Shown here in pieces: positions 50,801 through 61,440 of a stretch of DNA of 64,000 nucleotides; the first letter of the stretch is position 1; every line of letters starts with the position of its first letter. Where the stretch lies: the NCBI GenBank assembly GCA_021234155.1, contig JAJEKV010000004.1:27067818-27131817 (forward strand), given 5' to 3'. This DNA comes from Isoetes taiwanensis (lineage: Eukaryota; Streptophyta; Lycopodiopsida; Isoetales; Isoetaceae). A program made the position numbers and the translations under genes. The notes under the pieces are model-generated. The model was not told where the DNA came from, ran no database searches, and saw only the letters and a program-made list of their open reading frames with translations.

Positions 50801-52257
50801 GGGTTAGTTAAACAAATGACGGTTAATCGAAAACTGCAATAGAAGGAAGTATACCTAAAAAGGAAGGTAATTCCTTATTTCCAAAGGTAATAGCATGAAA
50901 GCTTAAAACATAGAAGAGTTTAAGCACCAAGGTGCATTTGACATACTTATCATAAGAAGGTTTAAGGACCGAAGTCCGATATCAAACATCACCGTAACAA
51001 AAGGTAAATGGATGTAGATAAGATAAAACTGGAAAAGTCGGGCCATCAAGAACCCTCTATACATGGGCAAAGTCACGTCATCTTCCATCGCCACGCACAT
51101 GTGAGTTGGCCCCTGCCCATTTGGGAAGTAGGTGGTACAGCCACATCATAAGAACCACAAAGGTTACATTTCAGCTAAGTTAGAGCAGAGCTCTAGCATT
51201 GTGGGATGAGGATATATGTTTGTTATGTACATAGCATGTACACATACGATAAACATGCTGGAGAGGTAATCTAAGTGGCGACACAAGGAGAGAAAGACGA
51301 GTGTATCCCAAAGTTACTGATGAAGGGTTAAGGTAGGATGTAAGTAGTTGGCAACTGAAATAAATGTCAACGGCCAATAGAATGAAGCTCAAGATGAGGG
51401 GGTTGAATAGTACAATAGTACAATTCCAGGATAGGTATCAAATAGGAGTTACATGCTAAAAGTTAAAATGTGTCTTGAATAGACACCTAAAACTAGCTTT
51501 CCCACATGATCCATAGCCGGATCAGACTGAGGTGACCAGCATGGGTTACATGGAGGTGTAAGTTAGGATATATAGGACCCGAACATGGATACAAGTCCGG
51601 GTTATCGCAAACAAAGGTAATTGTAGAAAGGCTCACAAAATACTAGGCAGGCACCTTGATGACTCCAGGTAATTTACGATTAATCTGAAGGCTCACCCGC
51701 TCTTAGGCCATGACTATGGCTTGAGCAGTATGCCAAGTCATTGGGAATGCTACAATAATGTGATAGCATCATGACAGAGAAATGTAATAATTAACATTTC
51801 CAGGATGTACGACAATGTTAACTCATAACCCCCAATGATAGGTGGGTCAACAATATATGGAACATATAATAGCGGCTCAAAAGCCACAAGACGATTAATG
51901 AATACGTAAAGGAGTAAATGGGTTGGTGACTCTACTGAATAAAGGTCACGACCCAAAGGCCAAAGGGTGAGATGTATGTATTTGTGGCGTAAGGATGGGA
52001 ATACTGAAAATCGATCATAGACGTAGAAAACATATTGAAGAAGAGAAGGAAAAGGATCCTTATGAATGATATTTAGCAATCTGGATAGGAAGGTTATTTC
52101 CTAACATGAAGGGTAGTCTTTGCTAACATGCAAAGGTATACCTGCGGCTTGAAAGGCAGCAAGAGCTGAAAAACTCTTTAAAGATTTGGTGTATGGCTCA
52201 AGGAGGAAGACTTGCATGTCCTAGGACAACATGGTGAATTGAATTCACCGAGGACAT

Positions 52258-52415
52258 TTTTTAATAAATAGATAGATAGGTAGACCGCATTTGTACGTCA
52301 TGCCATATTGGCATCGTCCATGAGGACATATGACGGACCCCGAAAGACTTGAACACAAGACCTCTGGACAGAGGAGGCATATCGTGAAAGGTCTTTGGGT
52401 GGTACGGTCCCCTTG
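52258..52415 (-). mobile_element. SINE-like unit inside the nested element
   Basis: On the minus strand, a tRNA-like head with CTCTGTCCAGAGG (a possible anticodon-arm hairpin) and a B-box-like TGTTCAAGTC (52,347-52,356) is followed by a body and a CTATCTATCTATT tail (plus strand 52,266-52,283). The A box is not clear. The TATC-type tail resembles that of the SINE at 15.7 kb. It would be a third level of insertion: SINE in LTR element in chromovirus. Confidence 0.45.
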
Positions 52416-53334
52416 GATCTTGACGTAATCCATTGGAATATGTAAGTTCATTTGCGGAACTTAATGACGTTTAGGCACTAAAATAATAGTTGGAAAGACT
52501 TCGGCCCAACGCGATCTAGATAGCATAGAAGGGGTGATTAGTCAACAATGGTTGGAGGCCATTGGAATGTGCGGGAGAACAAGTCCAAAAGAGGGTAGGC
52601 TAGCATCAATTTGACAGCGTGTAGTGATAACTACTCATAGCCATATAGGCGGTGAAGTTTGGTACAAAATGATACCAAGGTTTGTACCCAACACAAACTC
52701 ATTACGTATTGAGGAGGATGTGTCATGATCTAGGGAAGTGGTCCATGAAAGGAACAAGACCAATGAGAAGGAATATTGAAGGGTGGTAGGATCAAAGGAA
52801 TCCAAACCGATGGTCTAGAGGGGTGTCTTTGCATGGCAGTCCCTAGTCGGTTGGACGACAAAGAGATCCTTTCTCACGGGAACCGAGACGAGTCAAGGTT
52901 TAGACACTAGAGAGAGGCAACGTTAATTAGAATTATGTTTAAAAACATTACTTGTATAACATCGAATAAGGTCTAATAGAAAGCATATGAATGTAGTATG
53001 GATTGAATCATGGCAAGGCCGAAGAAATTGTGTTATCAAGGCATCTACCAAAGGAAAAATATAGGTCGAGGAACGCCGATGGCTTGGACATTATTATCGT
53101 AAACTACGAATATCCAAGGATATAACACATGCTGCTATTCTAGAGAGTTGCCCTGTCATTGTTAATTAAATTTCCGGAATTAGTCCCACCAAGTGATTTG
53201 ATGTTATCATAACAAGTTGGCCGGACTTGCTAGATTACGTCGTTTCATTTGGTCGGTCTATTCCTAGGGGGTACTAGCTTTATATATGGTTAACAGTTAT
53301 CCGGTCGACTACGGCAGAGAGAGGTCGACTCCCG

Positions 53335-53417
53335 TGGCTATGGCAAGACTGCTTACTCTGGCGGCTATGGCAAGAGAGCTTGCTCCGGCGGCTATGGCGA
53401 AAAAAGCTTGCTCCGGT
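53335..53417. repeat. Three ~28-bp tandem units
   Basis: GGCTATGGCAAGA, or GGCTATGGCGAAA in the third unit, followed by a GCTTGCTCCGG-like end recurs three times (53,335-53,362, 53,363-53,389, 53,390-53,417). Confidence 0.75.
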
Positions 53418-53514
53418 GGAGTTGTTGCCCCACAACGTGGATCTATGGAAGGATCTTTTTAATTTAAATAGAAAACAGAGCCACTATAAATAAAATGAGA
53501 ACTATTATATTCCT

Positions 53515-53572
53515 TGATAGAGGAACTTAGCCCATTGGTAAAGGGGCTGACTTGGGGGGGGGGGGGGGGGGG

Positions 53573-53611
<39 letters not shown>
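53515..53611 (+). repeat. tRNA-like head running into G19 and T37 homopolymers
   Basis: ACTTAGCCCATTGGTAAAGG (53,525-53,544) resembles an A-box-containing SINE or tRNA head. It runs into 19 consecutive G (53,554-53,572), AA, then 37 T (53,575-53,611). The homopolymer lengths are likely unreliable. Confidence 0.5.
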
Positions 53612-53614
<3 letters not shown>

Positions 53615-53615
<1 letters not shown>

Positions 53616-53807
53616 GTGGCGGGCACCCCCTACCTCGGCGTTGCTACGGCCGCCAGGAGCGTCCGGGTACCCCCTGCCCGCCACTTAGGGTTAGGTTTTT
53701 TTTTTTTTTTATTTATTTAAATTAGGGTGGCGGGCACCCCCTACCTCGATGTCGCCACCGTCGCCAGCAACACCCGGGTACCCCCTGCCCGCCACTTAGG
53801 GTTAGGG
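53615..53807. repeat. Duplicated ~82-bp segment
   Basis: GTGGCGGGCACCCCCTACCT to CACTTAGGGTTAGG occurs at 53,615-53,696 and again at 53,727-53,807, separated by a T-run. The short TTAGGGTTAGG ends are too brief to be telomeric. Confidence 0.8.
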
Positions 53808-53991
53808 TTTCGCACCGGGTACACTCCTCTTAATCCCACTTAAACCAAATTAAGTCAATCATGACGACATCTACTACACCACCCAAATCTCATACTACTC
53901 CAAAATCCTCACTCACTAGCTAACGATCTAACGAGTTTGACATGGCCAGTGCTATGATCTGGTCCACCAAAATCATGGCTCGATACACCTT

Positions 53992-55702
53992 TGTGGACGC
54001 CCGAATATATCGACACCCGGCGTATACACACGGGGACTTCCCCTCCCATGGCTACTATCTCGCCATGAGCAGGGCCCTCCGTCTATCCCGGGCCATCTAC
54101 AGAGAGATGCCCGAGTGAAGGACACGGAGGTGTCATTCGGCCCACGCCTTCAGTGGGACTCCTATGTCGCGGAAGCGTGAATACATGTTAGCACACAGCA
54201 CAAATATATATAAATAACCACCACGAAGGGTGGAACATCCATCCAAATACCACGGCAAAGAATATGCATCTAATCCTAAGGAAAACACCCAAACCCCGTG
54301 TTCTACCCCTGCGGTTCGGACTCGTGAGGATAGACTCCACGGCTCGGCCTCAAGAGATCAGCAGACAGAGGTATAACCTGGCGTTGGCTGGCATAGAACA
54401 TCGGCTAGGGTTGTCCACTCCATCCGCCCCTCCTGTGCACACTTTGCAGATGGGTCGATTCACGCTATGGCTTCGCTATAGCCTTCCGGAGACGCAGGCT
54501 CGAGGTATCACCCCGGCGAGCCTACTCCGGGGGTTCATGGCCCCGGGTCCCGATGGGGCAGGTCGGGGAAGTGTCCCCTTCGGGATCACGGTGGTTCCAT
54601 GGGTGAGCTAGAGAATACGTGCGCATCGGCGACCCCGCATCCGTGCCGACTTACTCACCCTAAATCTACTCAAAGTGCAAGGTGCCCCATACGGGTCACA
54701 CCTCTACACCCAGGGAGTGTCAGACCCATACCCGGCCCTCTACGTGACCGGCTATCAAGCCTAGCCCACTGTAGGAGTCTCAGGAGCCTTTTATGTTCGT
54801 GCAAGACCCCACCCCCACTTCACCACTGCGTCCCTTCTTTGGTGCTAAGCCAATCCATAGCATCTATGACCCGGTGGTCTCTTGTACACAGGCCGCAACT
54901 AATGGGATAATACAGGGCTCTATCTAGGAGCATACTACAATACATGGGCTCAGAGGTCTCTACCCCCCGTAATTCCCCCATTTCAAGAGTAATACTATGC
55001 AAAGAACTATCAATCCATCCTTCAAGAGCAAGACCAGAATCAGAAATAAAGAGAACTCACCTTTGCAATCAAGGGTTAGTTCCTACAAGTAAAACACAGA
55101 GAGAACAGAAGAAATACACACTACAAGTGCCCAACAGGGGCGCTACCCTAGAATTCCCAAGCTATACTAGCCACCCACCTGAGTTCCTGCTGGACCCGTT
55201 GTCATTTGGTGCTTCCATCTTCCTTGGATTTGGTGCTCAGCTTCAGCTACACAGGTACGTGCTTGGCAAAGGTGGCGCTCAGCTTGGCAGGCGCTCAGCT
55301 CCTCAAAGGTGGCGCTCAGCTCCTCTTGGTCGATTTGCTGAAGGGTGCCTGGCTGCTGCTCCTCCTCCTCCATCTCCACTTGCTCCTAATTCGAATTGGG
55401 GCAAATGGGGGTGCAAAACCCCAATTTGGGTCCCAAGTTAGTAACTCTCCCTTGCCCAATCGATTTGGGCCAGGTGGCAGCTCCGGGTTGGCTAATATTA
55501 ACTAATTTGGTATTTTAGGCCCTTTTAATATTAGATTAAGCCCTAATTCGAATTAGGGTTTAAGGTTAGGTTTCCACCTTTATAATTTAATTATTAACAT
55601 AGCTAATCTTAGCTTATGAATAATTAATGTACCATTAATTATTCATAGTGACGTGTCACGTATTTATACTTAAAAAGGCGTATAAATATGTGGAACGTCA
55701 CA
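53992..55702 (-). repeat. 5' LTR of the nested element
   Basis: 1,711 bases matching 48,742-50,762 apart from a missing ~300-bp segment. On the minus strand it starts at 55,702 (TGTGACGTTCC) and ends at 53,992 (CCACA). The primer-binding region follows on its inner side at about 53,965-53,990. Confidence 0.9.
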
Positions 55703-55707
55703 ATGTG
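55703..55707 (+). other. Target-site duplication, right copy (ATGTG)
   Basis: Second copy of the 5-bp duplication at 48,737-48,741; a 5-bp duplication is typical for LTR retrotransposon integrase. Confidence 0.9.
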
Positions 55708-56160
55708 GTATCAGCCGAGGATATATCCACCGATCTGTCGAAGCTCGAGGCAATAAGCAATTGGTGAGCACCAAAGAATATAGCAGAAGTAAGAAGCTTC
55801 CTCAGCCTCGCGAGGTATTATAGGAAGTTTGTAAAGGATTTTGCCAAGTGGGCAGCTCCCTTATCAGATCTCACCGAGCAATAAAAGGTGAAGGATTGGA
55901 TGAATCATTGGGTCAAGAATGTCCAAGCTTCCTTCGACAAGCTCAAGGAAGCCTCAACAACGGTCCTAGTGCTAACATTGCCAGAACCAGATAGAGATAA
56001 GCTTGTGGAAACTGATGCAAGTAAGATAGGTACAGGGGGAGTACTTACGCAAGAGGGCAAAGTTGTAGCATACGACTCCAAGAAGATGAACGATGCAAAG
56101 CAGCGCTATGTGGGGGCATTATTTGCTGGAAAGAAAATTTCAGCTAGATACTGATCACTA
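55703..56160 (+). pseudogene. Chromovirus RT end and RNase H
   Basis: Directly after the nested element the frame resumes with VSAEDIS and LEAISNW, then RSFLSLARYYRKFVKDF, the end of gypsy RT. A TAA breaks it near 55,882. RNase H follows with VETDASKIGTGGVLTQ (usual SDASDFAIGGVL-type motif) at about 56,010 and QRYVGALFAGKKI near 56,105, where the normal acidic residue of the ExE motif is not evident. A TGA ends it at 56,154. Confidence 0.8.
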
Positions 56161-56468
56161 GAGCCTCCAATATATGTTCACGCAACTACTCCTCAACCTA
56201 AGACAGAGATGTTAGATGGAGTTCCTAGAAGAATATGACTTTGAGATATCATACAGGAAAGTTGAATGTAGTTGTGGACGTACTATCTTGTTAGCCCTTG
56301 GTGACTAGAGTGCATTGTAATGCCATTTCAACCCTCTGCAGTGAGTTTGCCATAAAGCAAGGACAGAAAAGGAAAGGGAGGCCTATAGGATGTTTAAGAA
56401 GAAAGGCAACCTTTTATATTATAAGGACAAGCTTTATGTCCCAAAAGTATCAAAAGTAAGAAAGTTGA

Positions 56469-57340
56469 TTGATACTCCATGATACCCACAATAGCCCTAT
56501 AGCAGGCCATGTAGAATTTATGAAGACATACTTCAAGATAAGAAGTAGCTATTTCTGGCCAGGCATGAAGAAGGACATTGCCAAGTATGTTCGAGAATGT
56601 CAACTATACCAACAGACAAAGGCAGAGCAACTTCGAATTCAGGGGCTCTTGAACCATTGGCAGTGCCAGATGCCAAGTGGAAGATGATGAGTATGGACTT
56701 TATCACGGGTCTTCCTCGAATATCTAGGGGCCACGATGCTTTGATGGTGATGGTTGACAAATTGTCTAAGATGGCACATTTCTTGCCATGCAGGACCACG
56801 GACATGGCCCTAGACGGAGCCTTGCTTTTTGTCAAGGAAATCTTCACATTGCATGGGATGCCAAGAGGGATCATCTCAGATCGAGACCCGAAGTTCGTGA
56901 GCGCCTTTTGGAAGGATTTCTTCAACACAATCGGCACCAAGATTTGTATGAACACATCGTATTATCCCTAAATTGATGGTTAGACGGAAAGGACAAATAG
57001 AATATTGGAGGACATGTTGCAACACTATGTTTGGAACAAGCAATCTAAGTGGCAGGATAGAAGGGTAAGAGAATTCAAGGTGGATGATAGCGTATGGCTC
57101 AAGATAGAGGTGAAGCAAGCAAAGCTCTGCATCGGCAACTGCAAGAAACTTGCTCCAAGGTGGACGGGACCTTTTAAGATTTTGAAGCGATTAGGGAGCC
57201 AAGCCTATAAGCAACTTGCCTGCCTATCTAAAGGTTCAGAAAGTCTTCCACGTGAGCCTATTAGAGAGGCACACCCCAAACTCAAAAGAGGTCTTAAAGA
57301 CTCCAATATTGTTCAAAATGATAGAGGAACAAATTGAGAT
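56469..57340 (+). pseudogene. Chromovirus integrase, degraded
   Basis: The zinc-binding domain is HDTHNSPIAGH, YFWPGMKKD and then CQLY where CxxC is expected, so the last Cys is Tyr. The core has MSMDFITGLP (first Asp) near 56,690 and IISDRDPKFVSAFW (second Asp) near 56,870. The third catalytic block reads IDG, stop, TERTN near 56,970-57,000, with two Gln codons turned into stops. LAPRWTGPFKIL near 57,150 is the GPF/Y-type C-terminal domain. No active enzyme can be produced. Confidence 0.85.
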
Positions 57341-57510
57341 TGTTCCCCAATTAATTCTTGACAAAGCATTCAAGAAAACAAGGTCTTAGTTCCTTCAATA
57401 TTTGGTCAAGTGGAAGCACTTGGCAGTGGGAGATGCGACATAGGTATTGAAGCAAGATTTAGAGAAGCAATACCCACAATTCATGGTGCAATTCGATGGC
57501 CAAGTCCTCT
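57340..57510 (+). pseudogene. Chromodomain-like end of the chromovirus polyprotein
   Basis: Around 57,390-57,500, after LILDKAFKKTRS and a stop, FLQYLVKWKHLAVGDAT and a further stop precede LEKQYPQF. YLVKWK-x-L followed by an A-T-W position (here a stop) is the core of retroelement chromodomains, which direct integration to particular chromatin. This places the outer element among chromoviruses. Confidence 0.7.
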
Positions 57511-57619
57511 CCAAATTAGTCGACGCCAACTTGTCAGGTGCTTTTAGCTAAAGCTTATATATGCCTTAGTGTAAGTGCAGGAAACATATGCATTCTAGGT
57601 GGGATGCATACGTGAAGAT

Positions 57620-57960
57620 CTTGGAGCATGGGCGATGATGAGATTCCCCTTGGACATTCTCTAGGCCAGTACACACCAAGAGTGCGCATGATCGAGAAAG
57701 TCATGTGAGAGGAGCGCGTCATCGTGTGCGATGATGGGATCATCGTGAGGATGTTCTCTATGCCACAATGTAGGGCAGGTGCACATGACCATGGTGGGTT
57801 ATGTTGAGGTAAGCGTGATCATGCGCGATGATGGGATTGTTGGGACGTTCCGTAGCTTAAAACCCCAGGGGCATGAGGCACTACAGGTGTACACAATCAA
57901 CGGGATCTTGTACAAGGTAGCACCCGATCATGGGCGATGATAGGAATGTCTTGTCCATCC
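57620..57960 (+). repeat. Four quasi-tandem units in the chromovirus 3' spacer
   Basis: The phrase GCGATGATGGGAT, preceded by ATCATG or similar, recurs at about 57,630, 57,728, 57,822 and 57,935, giving a period of roughly 95-115 bases. It lies between the chromodomain and the polypurine tract and is non-coding. Confidence 0.6.
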
Positions 57961-58413
57961 GTATGCTCAATTCCTATGGGCCATGATCGAGTGCAAGGTA
58001 GTAGGGGTAATCTTGAACTAGTAGTTCGGCTCAAGGAGGTAATTAGGGGAGTGAAATCCTAGAACCACAAACTTTTTAACTAAACTAACGTAATGTGCTA
58101 CGTGCAGGCCAATGAAGGGGAGCATGTGGGAGGGAGACACATTATGAGAAGATAGGAGTCATAGATTTTAGACTTAACTACAAACTCCTAACCTTGTTGT
58201 GATAACACGATGCATTAACTTTTATAATAATACTTACTAAGGCTAAATAATTTTGTATAAGTTTATAAATGTAGCCTTACAATTGACATTATAAGTAATT
58301 AAGTGGAAGTTGATCTTTTCTATAAAGCAAAGTTCCTATATTCTTTTTATGAGTTTTTGCAAGGTTGATGTAGGTTCATCACCTTACCGTAATTCTGAGG
58401 ACAACATTATGCT

Positions 58414-58426
58414 AAGAGGAGGAGAA
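58414..58426 (+). promoter_or_regulatory. Polypurine tract of the chromovirus
   Basis: AAGAGGAGGAGAA directly precedes TGTGACG at 58,427, the start of its 3' LTR. It closely resembles the tract of the nested element. Confidence 0.8.
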
Positions 58427-58972
58427 TGTGACGTTCCCTAAAAACCCTGTGCATGCCCAGCAGGCCCCGTGCAACAGACAACTACTAGCACGCAAAGGAA
58501 AAGCCAACCATTCTAGCACAGGCACACAACAACCCCTCAAGTAGCCAACCCACCCAGCCATATTCACTAAACTTGATGCCCGTTCAAAGAAGAATACTGG
58601 GGCGAACTCTAAGAGAATAGAAAGAGCAGAGATGCAGGTGCCATAAATGGTAGTCCGAGGCCTTGTTGAGGAGGCATCAGGAAGATCTTTAGGGATAATA
58701 TTTAGAGAACGGTACTCTCCAAGACGAACTTCCGTGTTCTTATGAACATTGTCAAGGCATCATGTTTTGGCATTGAGCACCATGGCCAACCACGTATTGT
58801 GAAATTCAGAGTGGTGGATTTAGCAGTGAGGGTGCGTACATCACAGGAAGCAAAGTTAAAAGACACCTATATATATGTCAATTATGACCCCACACCTCTG
58901 CAGCAGGAGTCATGTCGCTAGGAGCTTGCTCATGTGAGGGACATAAGAAACCGGAGGATGCACTTCCTTCAA
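58427..58972 (+). other. Start of the chromovirus 3' LTR, extent unknown
   Basis: TGTGACGTTCCC begins the LTR, but no second copy exists in the window to define its end. A plus-strand open stretch near 58,735-58,918 (for example VKFRVVDLAVRVRTSQEAK) is not explained by an LTR and may be an exon fragment or chance. Confidence 0.4.
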
Positions 58973-59505
58973 AAGGGATATGCCACTTACATGCATAAAG
59001 TGGTAAAGAAACCCCTATATATGCCATTTCTCTTATTAAAAACCCATAACATACAATTTTGGAATTTTGTTACATATATACCCCTCCCCAATTTTATACG
59101 TCAATTCCTCATTAAAAGATTCCTCCAATACGACATTATAATTTTTTTTTCATATACATCCCCTATTTGTATACGTAATATTTTTTAATCATATACATTT
59201 ACTAAGCGATTGAAATTGAGAATGGGTTGAAATATGAGTTTGCTTAATATGTGAGCCTCTCATATTCCCAAGGGATCAACTTCCTTTAAAGTGGATATGC
59301 CACCATGTGCGGATATGTAGTAAAAGAACCCCTATATATGCCCCTAGCATACATTTTTGTATTTTGCTACACATATAACCCTTCCCAAATAGGGTGGTAA
59401 AAGAACCCATGTATATGCCACTTTCTTAATAGAAACCATTAGCATACAAATTTTGAATTTTTCTACGCATATAACCCTCTGTGATTTATACATCATAAAA
59501 CAAAA
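58973..59505. repeat. Three degenerate tandem units
   Basis: Units near 58,973-59,110, 59,285-59,392 and 59,393-59,505 share GGTAAAAGAACCC or TAGTAAAAGAACCCC, TATATATGCC, AGCATACA and ACATATAACCC-like phrases. Confidence 0.6.
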
Positions 59506-59677
59506 GTGTGTTTTATCATGTAGGTATACATGTGTCCAAGCCCCAAAAACACCTCCTTCGTATTCACCCACGTGGTTTTGGTGGCTCTTTTAAGTGACTC
59601 TCCCTTGGCTCAATTATGACCCTTATCATAACACAACCATATAAAAATGCAAAGTTTGTTAGTAGGCCTATTACTGC

Positions 59678-59817
59678 TAAGGTTTTTCCCTTGAAAAACC
59701 CTTCGGGGCGGGGCTCTTTTAATCCTGGACAATAATAGACCGGTTGTTATCTGTTTCTTAATTTGGGTCCCATAGGCGATTTGGTCTCTGTGGATGATAA
59801 AATCCAATTCAATTCTT
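59678..59817 (+). mobile_element. Truncated LINE 3' end
   Basis: About 140 bases match the LINE 3' end at 45,745-45,872 in inverted orientation, from a TTGAAAAACCC and GGGGCGGGGCTC block to GGGTCCCATAGG and GATGATAAAA, ending in a short AATTCAATTC tail. Only the 3' end is present, as expected for a strongly 5'-truncated insertion. Confidence 0.65.
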
Positions 59818-60790
59818 ATGATTAACAGCGAAGCAAAAGCAAGGAAAAAAAAATTGAGTTCTTGGCTTTATACCTTAAAGCTCTGATACCATTCTTAGAA
59901 TGCAAACTAGACCACTAGATGACATTTGAAAGGTGTGTTGGAAGAACGTGTTTTATATGTAGCTAGTTCCGGTTTGAAATGGTTTTGGGCATGGTTTAAG
60001 AACATTTTGGCAAGGATACACAAAGATAAGATGGCGAAAAAGCACATGTGGAACCCACTATAAATGACTACAAAGATGTCTATACTTATTCAAGAATAAC
60101 TGATCTTTGGGATCAAATGAGATGATTGTACACGTTGAATTTGTTGTCTATATTTATATAATGCAATTCGCCATGTAGCCATGCTTTGGTAAACGCTAGA
60201 GTCATTTTGTAGATATGCACTTCAAGACAAAGAACAGTGAGAGTAGTAGGTTAACAATTCCATTCTGGCGAAAATGCTTGAAGCTTGCATACTTTGCCTT
60301 GAAAGTTCACCTTCAAGTTACAATTATAATAAGCATAACATATAAGGAAAAAAAGATTGTTGTGCTTTAGAATTTAGCAACATGTACTAACTGTAATTTA
60401 ACACGAGAGTGGACTACAAATGTACAAGAAGTAACATTTTCATGATCTAATGTGATATGCTAAAATTCTCTAAGACATCACAAATGACTTACATATCTTG
60501 TTTTTTACTTCCGTCGTGACTCCATCTAGCTTTGCCATCTTAGCGAATGCAGATATACAAGCATCATTAAAAAGTTTGTAAGATGTATATGTGGAAATAT
60601 TGTTATTCTCTTTATGTTTTAACCTGATCGAATCTTACAAAAAGCCCTCAGCTGAAATAACATAGAAGTTTTTGGTCATTGGAGCAAAAGAGCATACAAG
60701 AAGGCACATAGGGATTAGACCTTCGATAATGGAAGTAAAGCTTGGGGACATGTCCAGATACAATTCTACCTTCATCGGCTATTTACTTTA
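59818..60790. other. Intergenic DNA, no recognised gene
   Basis: AT-rich, no frame of note, no repeat recognised. Confidence 0.4.
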
Positions 60791-60797
60791 TGGCATT

Positions 60798-61440
60798 CCA
60801 TATATAGCACAATAACAGGGGTTCCAGGGAGATTTGATATGGATGCAAAAATCATCATTTCTGAGACTATGGACCATACCCCTAAAACAATTCAATGCAT
60901 TATTATATATACAAAAAAAAAAAAAAAACAAAACAAAACATAGTTTCAATACAATTCGAAGGATTGTTATAAAAACAAAAAGTATAGTTTCAATAGTATA
61001 AAAATAGAAAACGTAGCTTCAATAGAAAAAAATAAATATGTTAGCTTACTGGTTGCATTGGTTAAAAATATTATAATTAGGATATGGAACACTTTTGGTA
61101 GAGGTTCGAGTCTTTGTATTGCATATTTCAAAACCTTAGGTGAACTGGGTCGTAGGATGGGCAGATTCGATTATCGAAGTTCCCAGAATGCACCTCATTT
61201 ATAATGCGTAGGACAATAACAGGTGGTTCTATGAGGATTTGATATGGAGGCATAGATCATCATTCCTGAGACCAAGAAAATAGATTTAATAGAAAAGATA
61301 AACACGTTAGTTTGTTGGTTGATTGGTTTAGCATTCTGATTTGGATATTGATTTTTTTTTTTGGAGGTCCGAGTCTTTGTATTGCATTTTTTAGAACCTT
61401 AGGCAAACTTGTATTTCATATTTCAAAATTATAGGCGCCC
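60798..61440 (+). repeat. Direct duplication carrying SINE-like heads
   Basis: Two units of roughly 400 and 240 bases (from about 60,798 and 61,200) share ACAATAACAGG, GATTTGATATGGA and ATCATCATT phrases. Each contains an A-box-like motif (TTAGCTTACTGG at 61,041; GTTAGTTTGTTGG at 61,306) and a B-box-like motif (GGTTCGAGTCT at 61,103; GGTCCGAGTCT at 61,365) followed by TTGTATTGCAT. They may be two SINE copies or one duplicated. Confidence 0.5.

Larger units (their letters stand above)
50801..53991 (-). other. Interior of the nested element, no pol
   Basis: About 3.2 kb without any frame over 110 codons on the sense (minus) strand and without protease, RT or integrase motifs. It contains a SINE-like insertion (52,258-52,415), three short tandem units (53,335-53,417), a G-run and T-run (53,554-53,611) and a duplicated 82-bp segment. 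It may correspond to gag-derived or filler sequence as in large retrotransposon derivatives. Confidence 0.6.
48742..55702 (-). mobile_element. Nested non-autonomous LTR retrotransposon (LARD-like), antisense
   Basis: Two direct repeats (48,742-50,762 and 53,992-55,702) begin TGTG and end CACA, enclose 3.2 kb and are flanked by ATGTG duplications. Orientation is minus: next to the left LTR the minus strand reads AAGAGGGGGAGAATGTGACG, a polypurine tract before an LTR, and next to the right LTR it reads GTATCGAGCCATGATTTTGG, a degraded initiator-Met-tRNA primer site and its usual downstream sequence. The 3.2-kb interior has no gag or pol that I can read. Such an element would need enzymes from an autonomous relative. 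Confidence 0.9.
46595..58426 (+). mobile_element. Chromodomain gypsy (chromovirus) element, decayed and split by a nested element
   Basis: Reading left to right on the plus strand: gag (46.6-47.25 kb), zinc knuckle and protease (47.26-48.02 kb) and RT (48.02-48.74 kb). A 6.96-kb nested element then interrupts RT. RT resumes at 55.70 kb, followed by RNase H, integrase, a chromodomain-like end, a tandem-repeat spacer and a polypurine tract at 58,414-58,426. A 3' LTR starts at 58,427 but its end was not found, and no 5' LTR or primer-binding site was recognised before gag. The element is thus probably 5'-truncated. Many stops arise by apparent C-to-T or G-to-A change (CAG to TAG or TAA; TGG to TAG). 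Confidence 0.85.

Noticed and set aside
53688-53815. TTAGGGTTAGG motifs suggesting interstitial telomere repeats
   Set aside because: Only one or two units in each case, at the end of a duplicated 82-bp segment.
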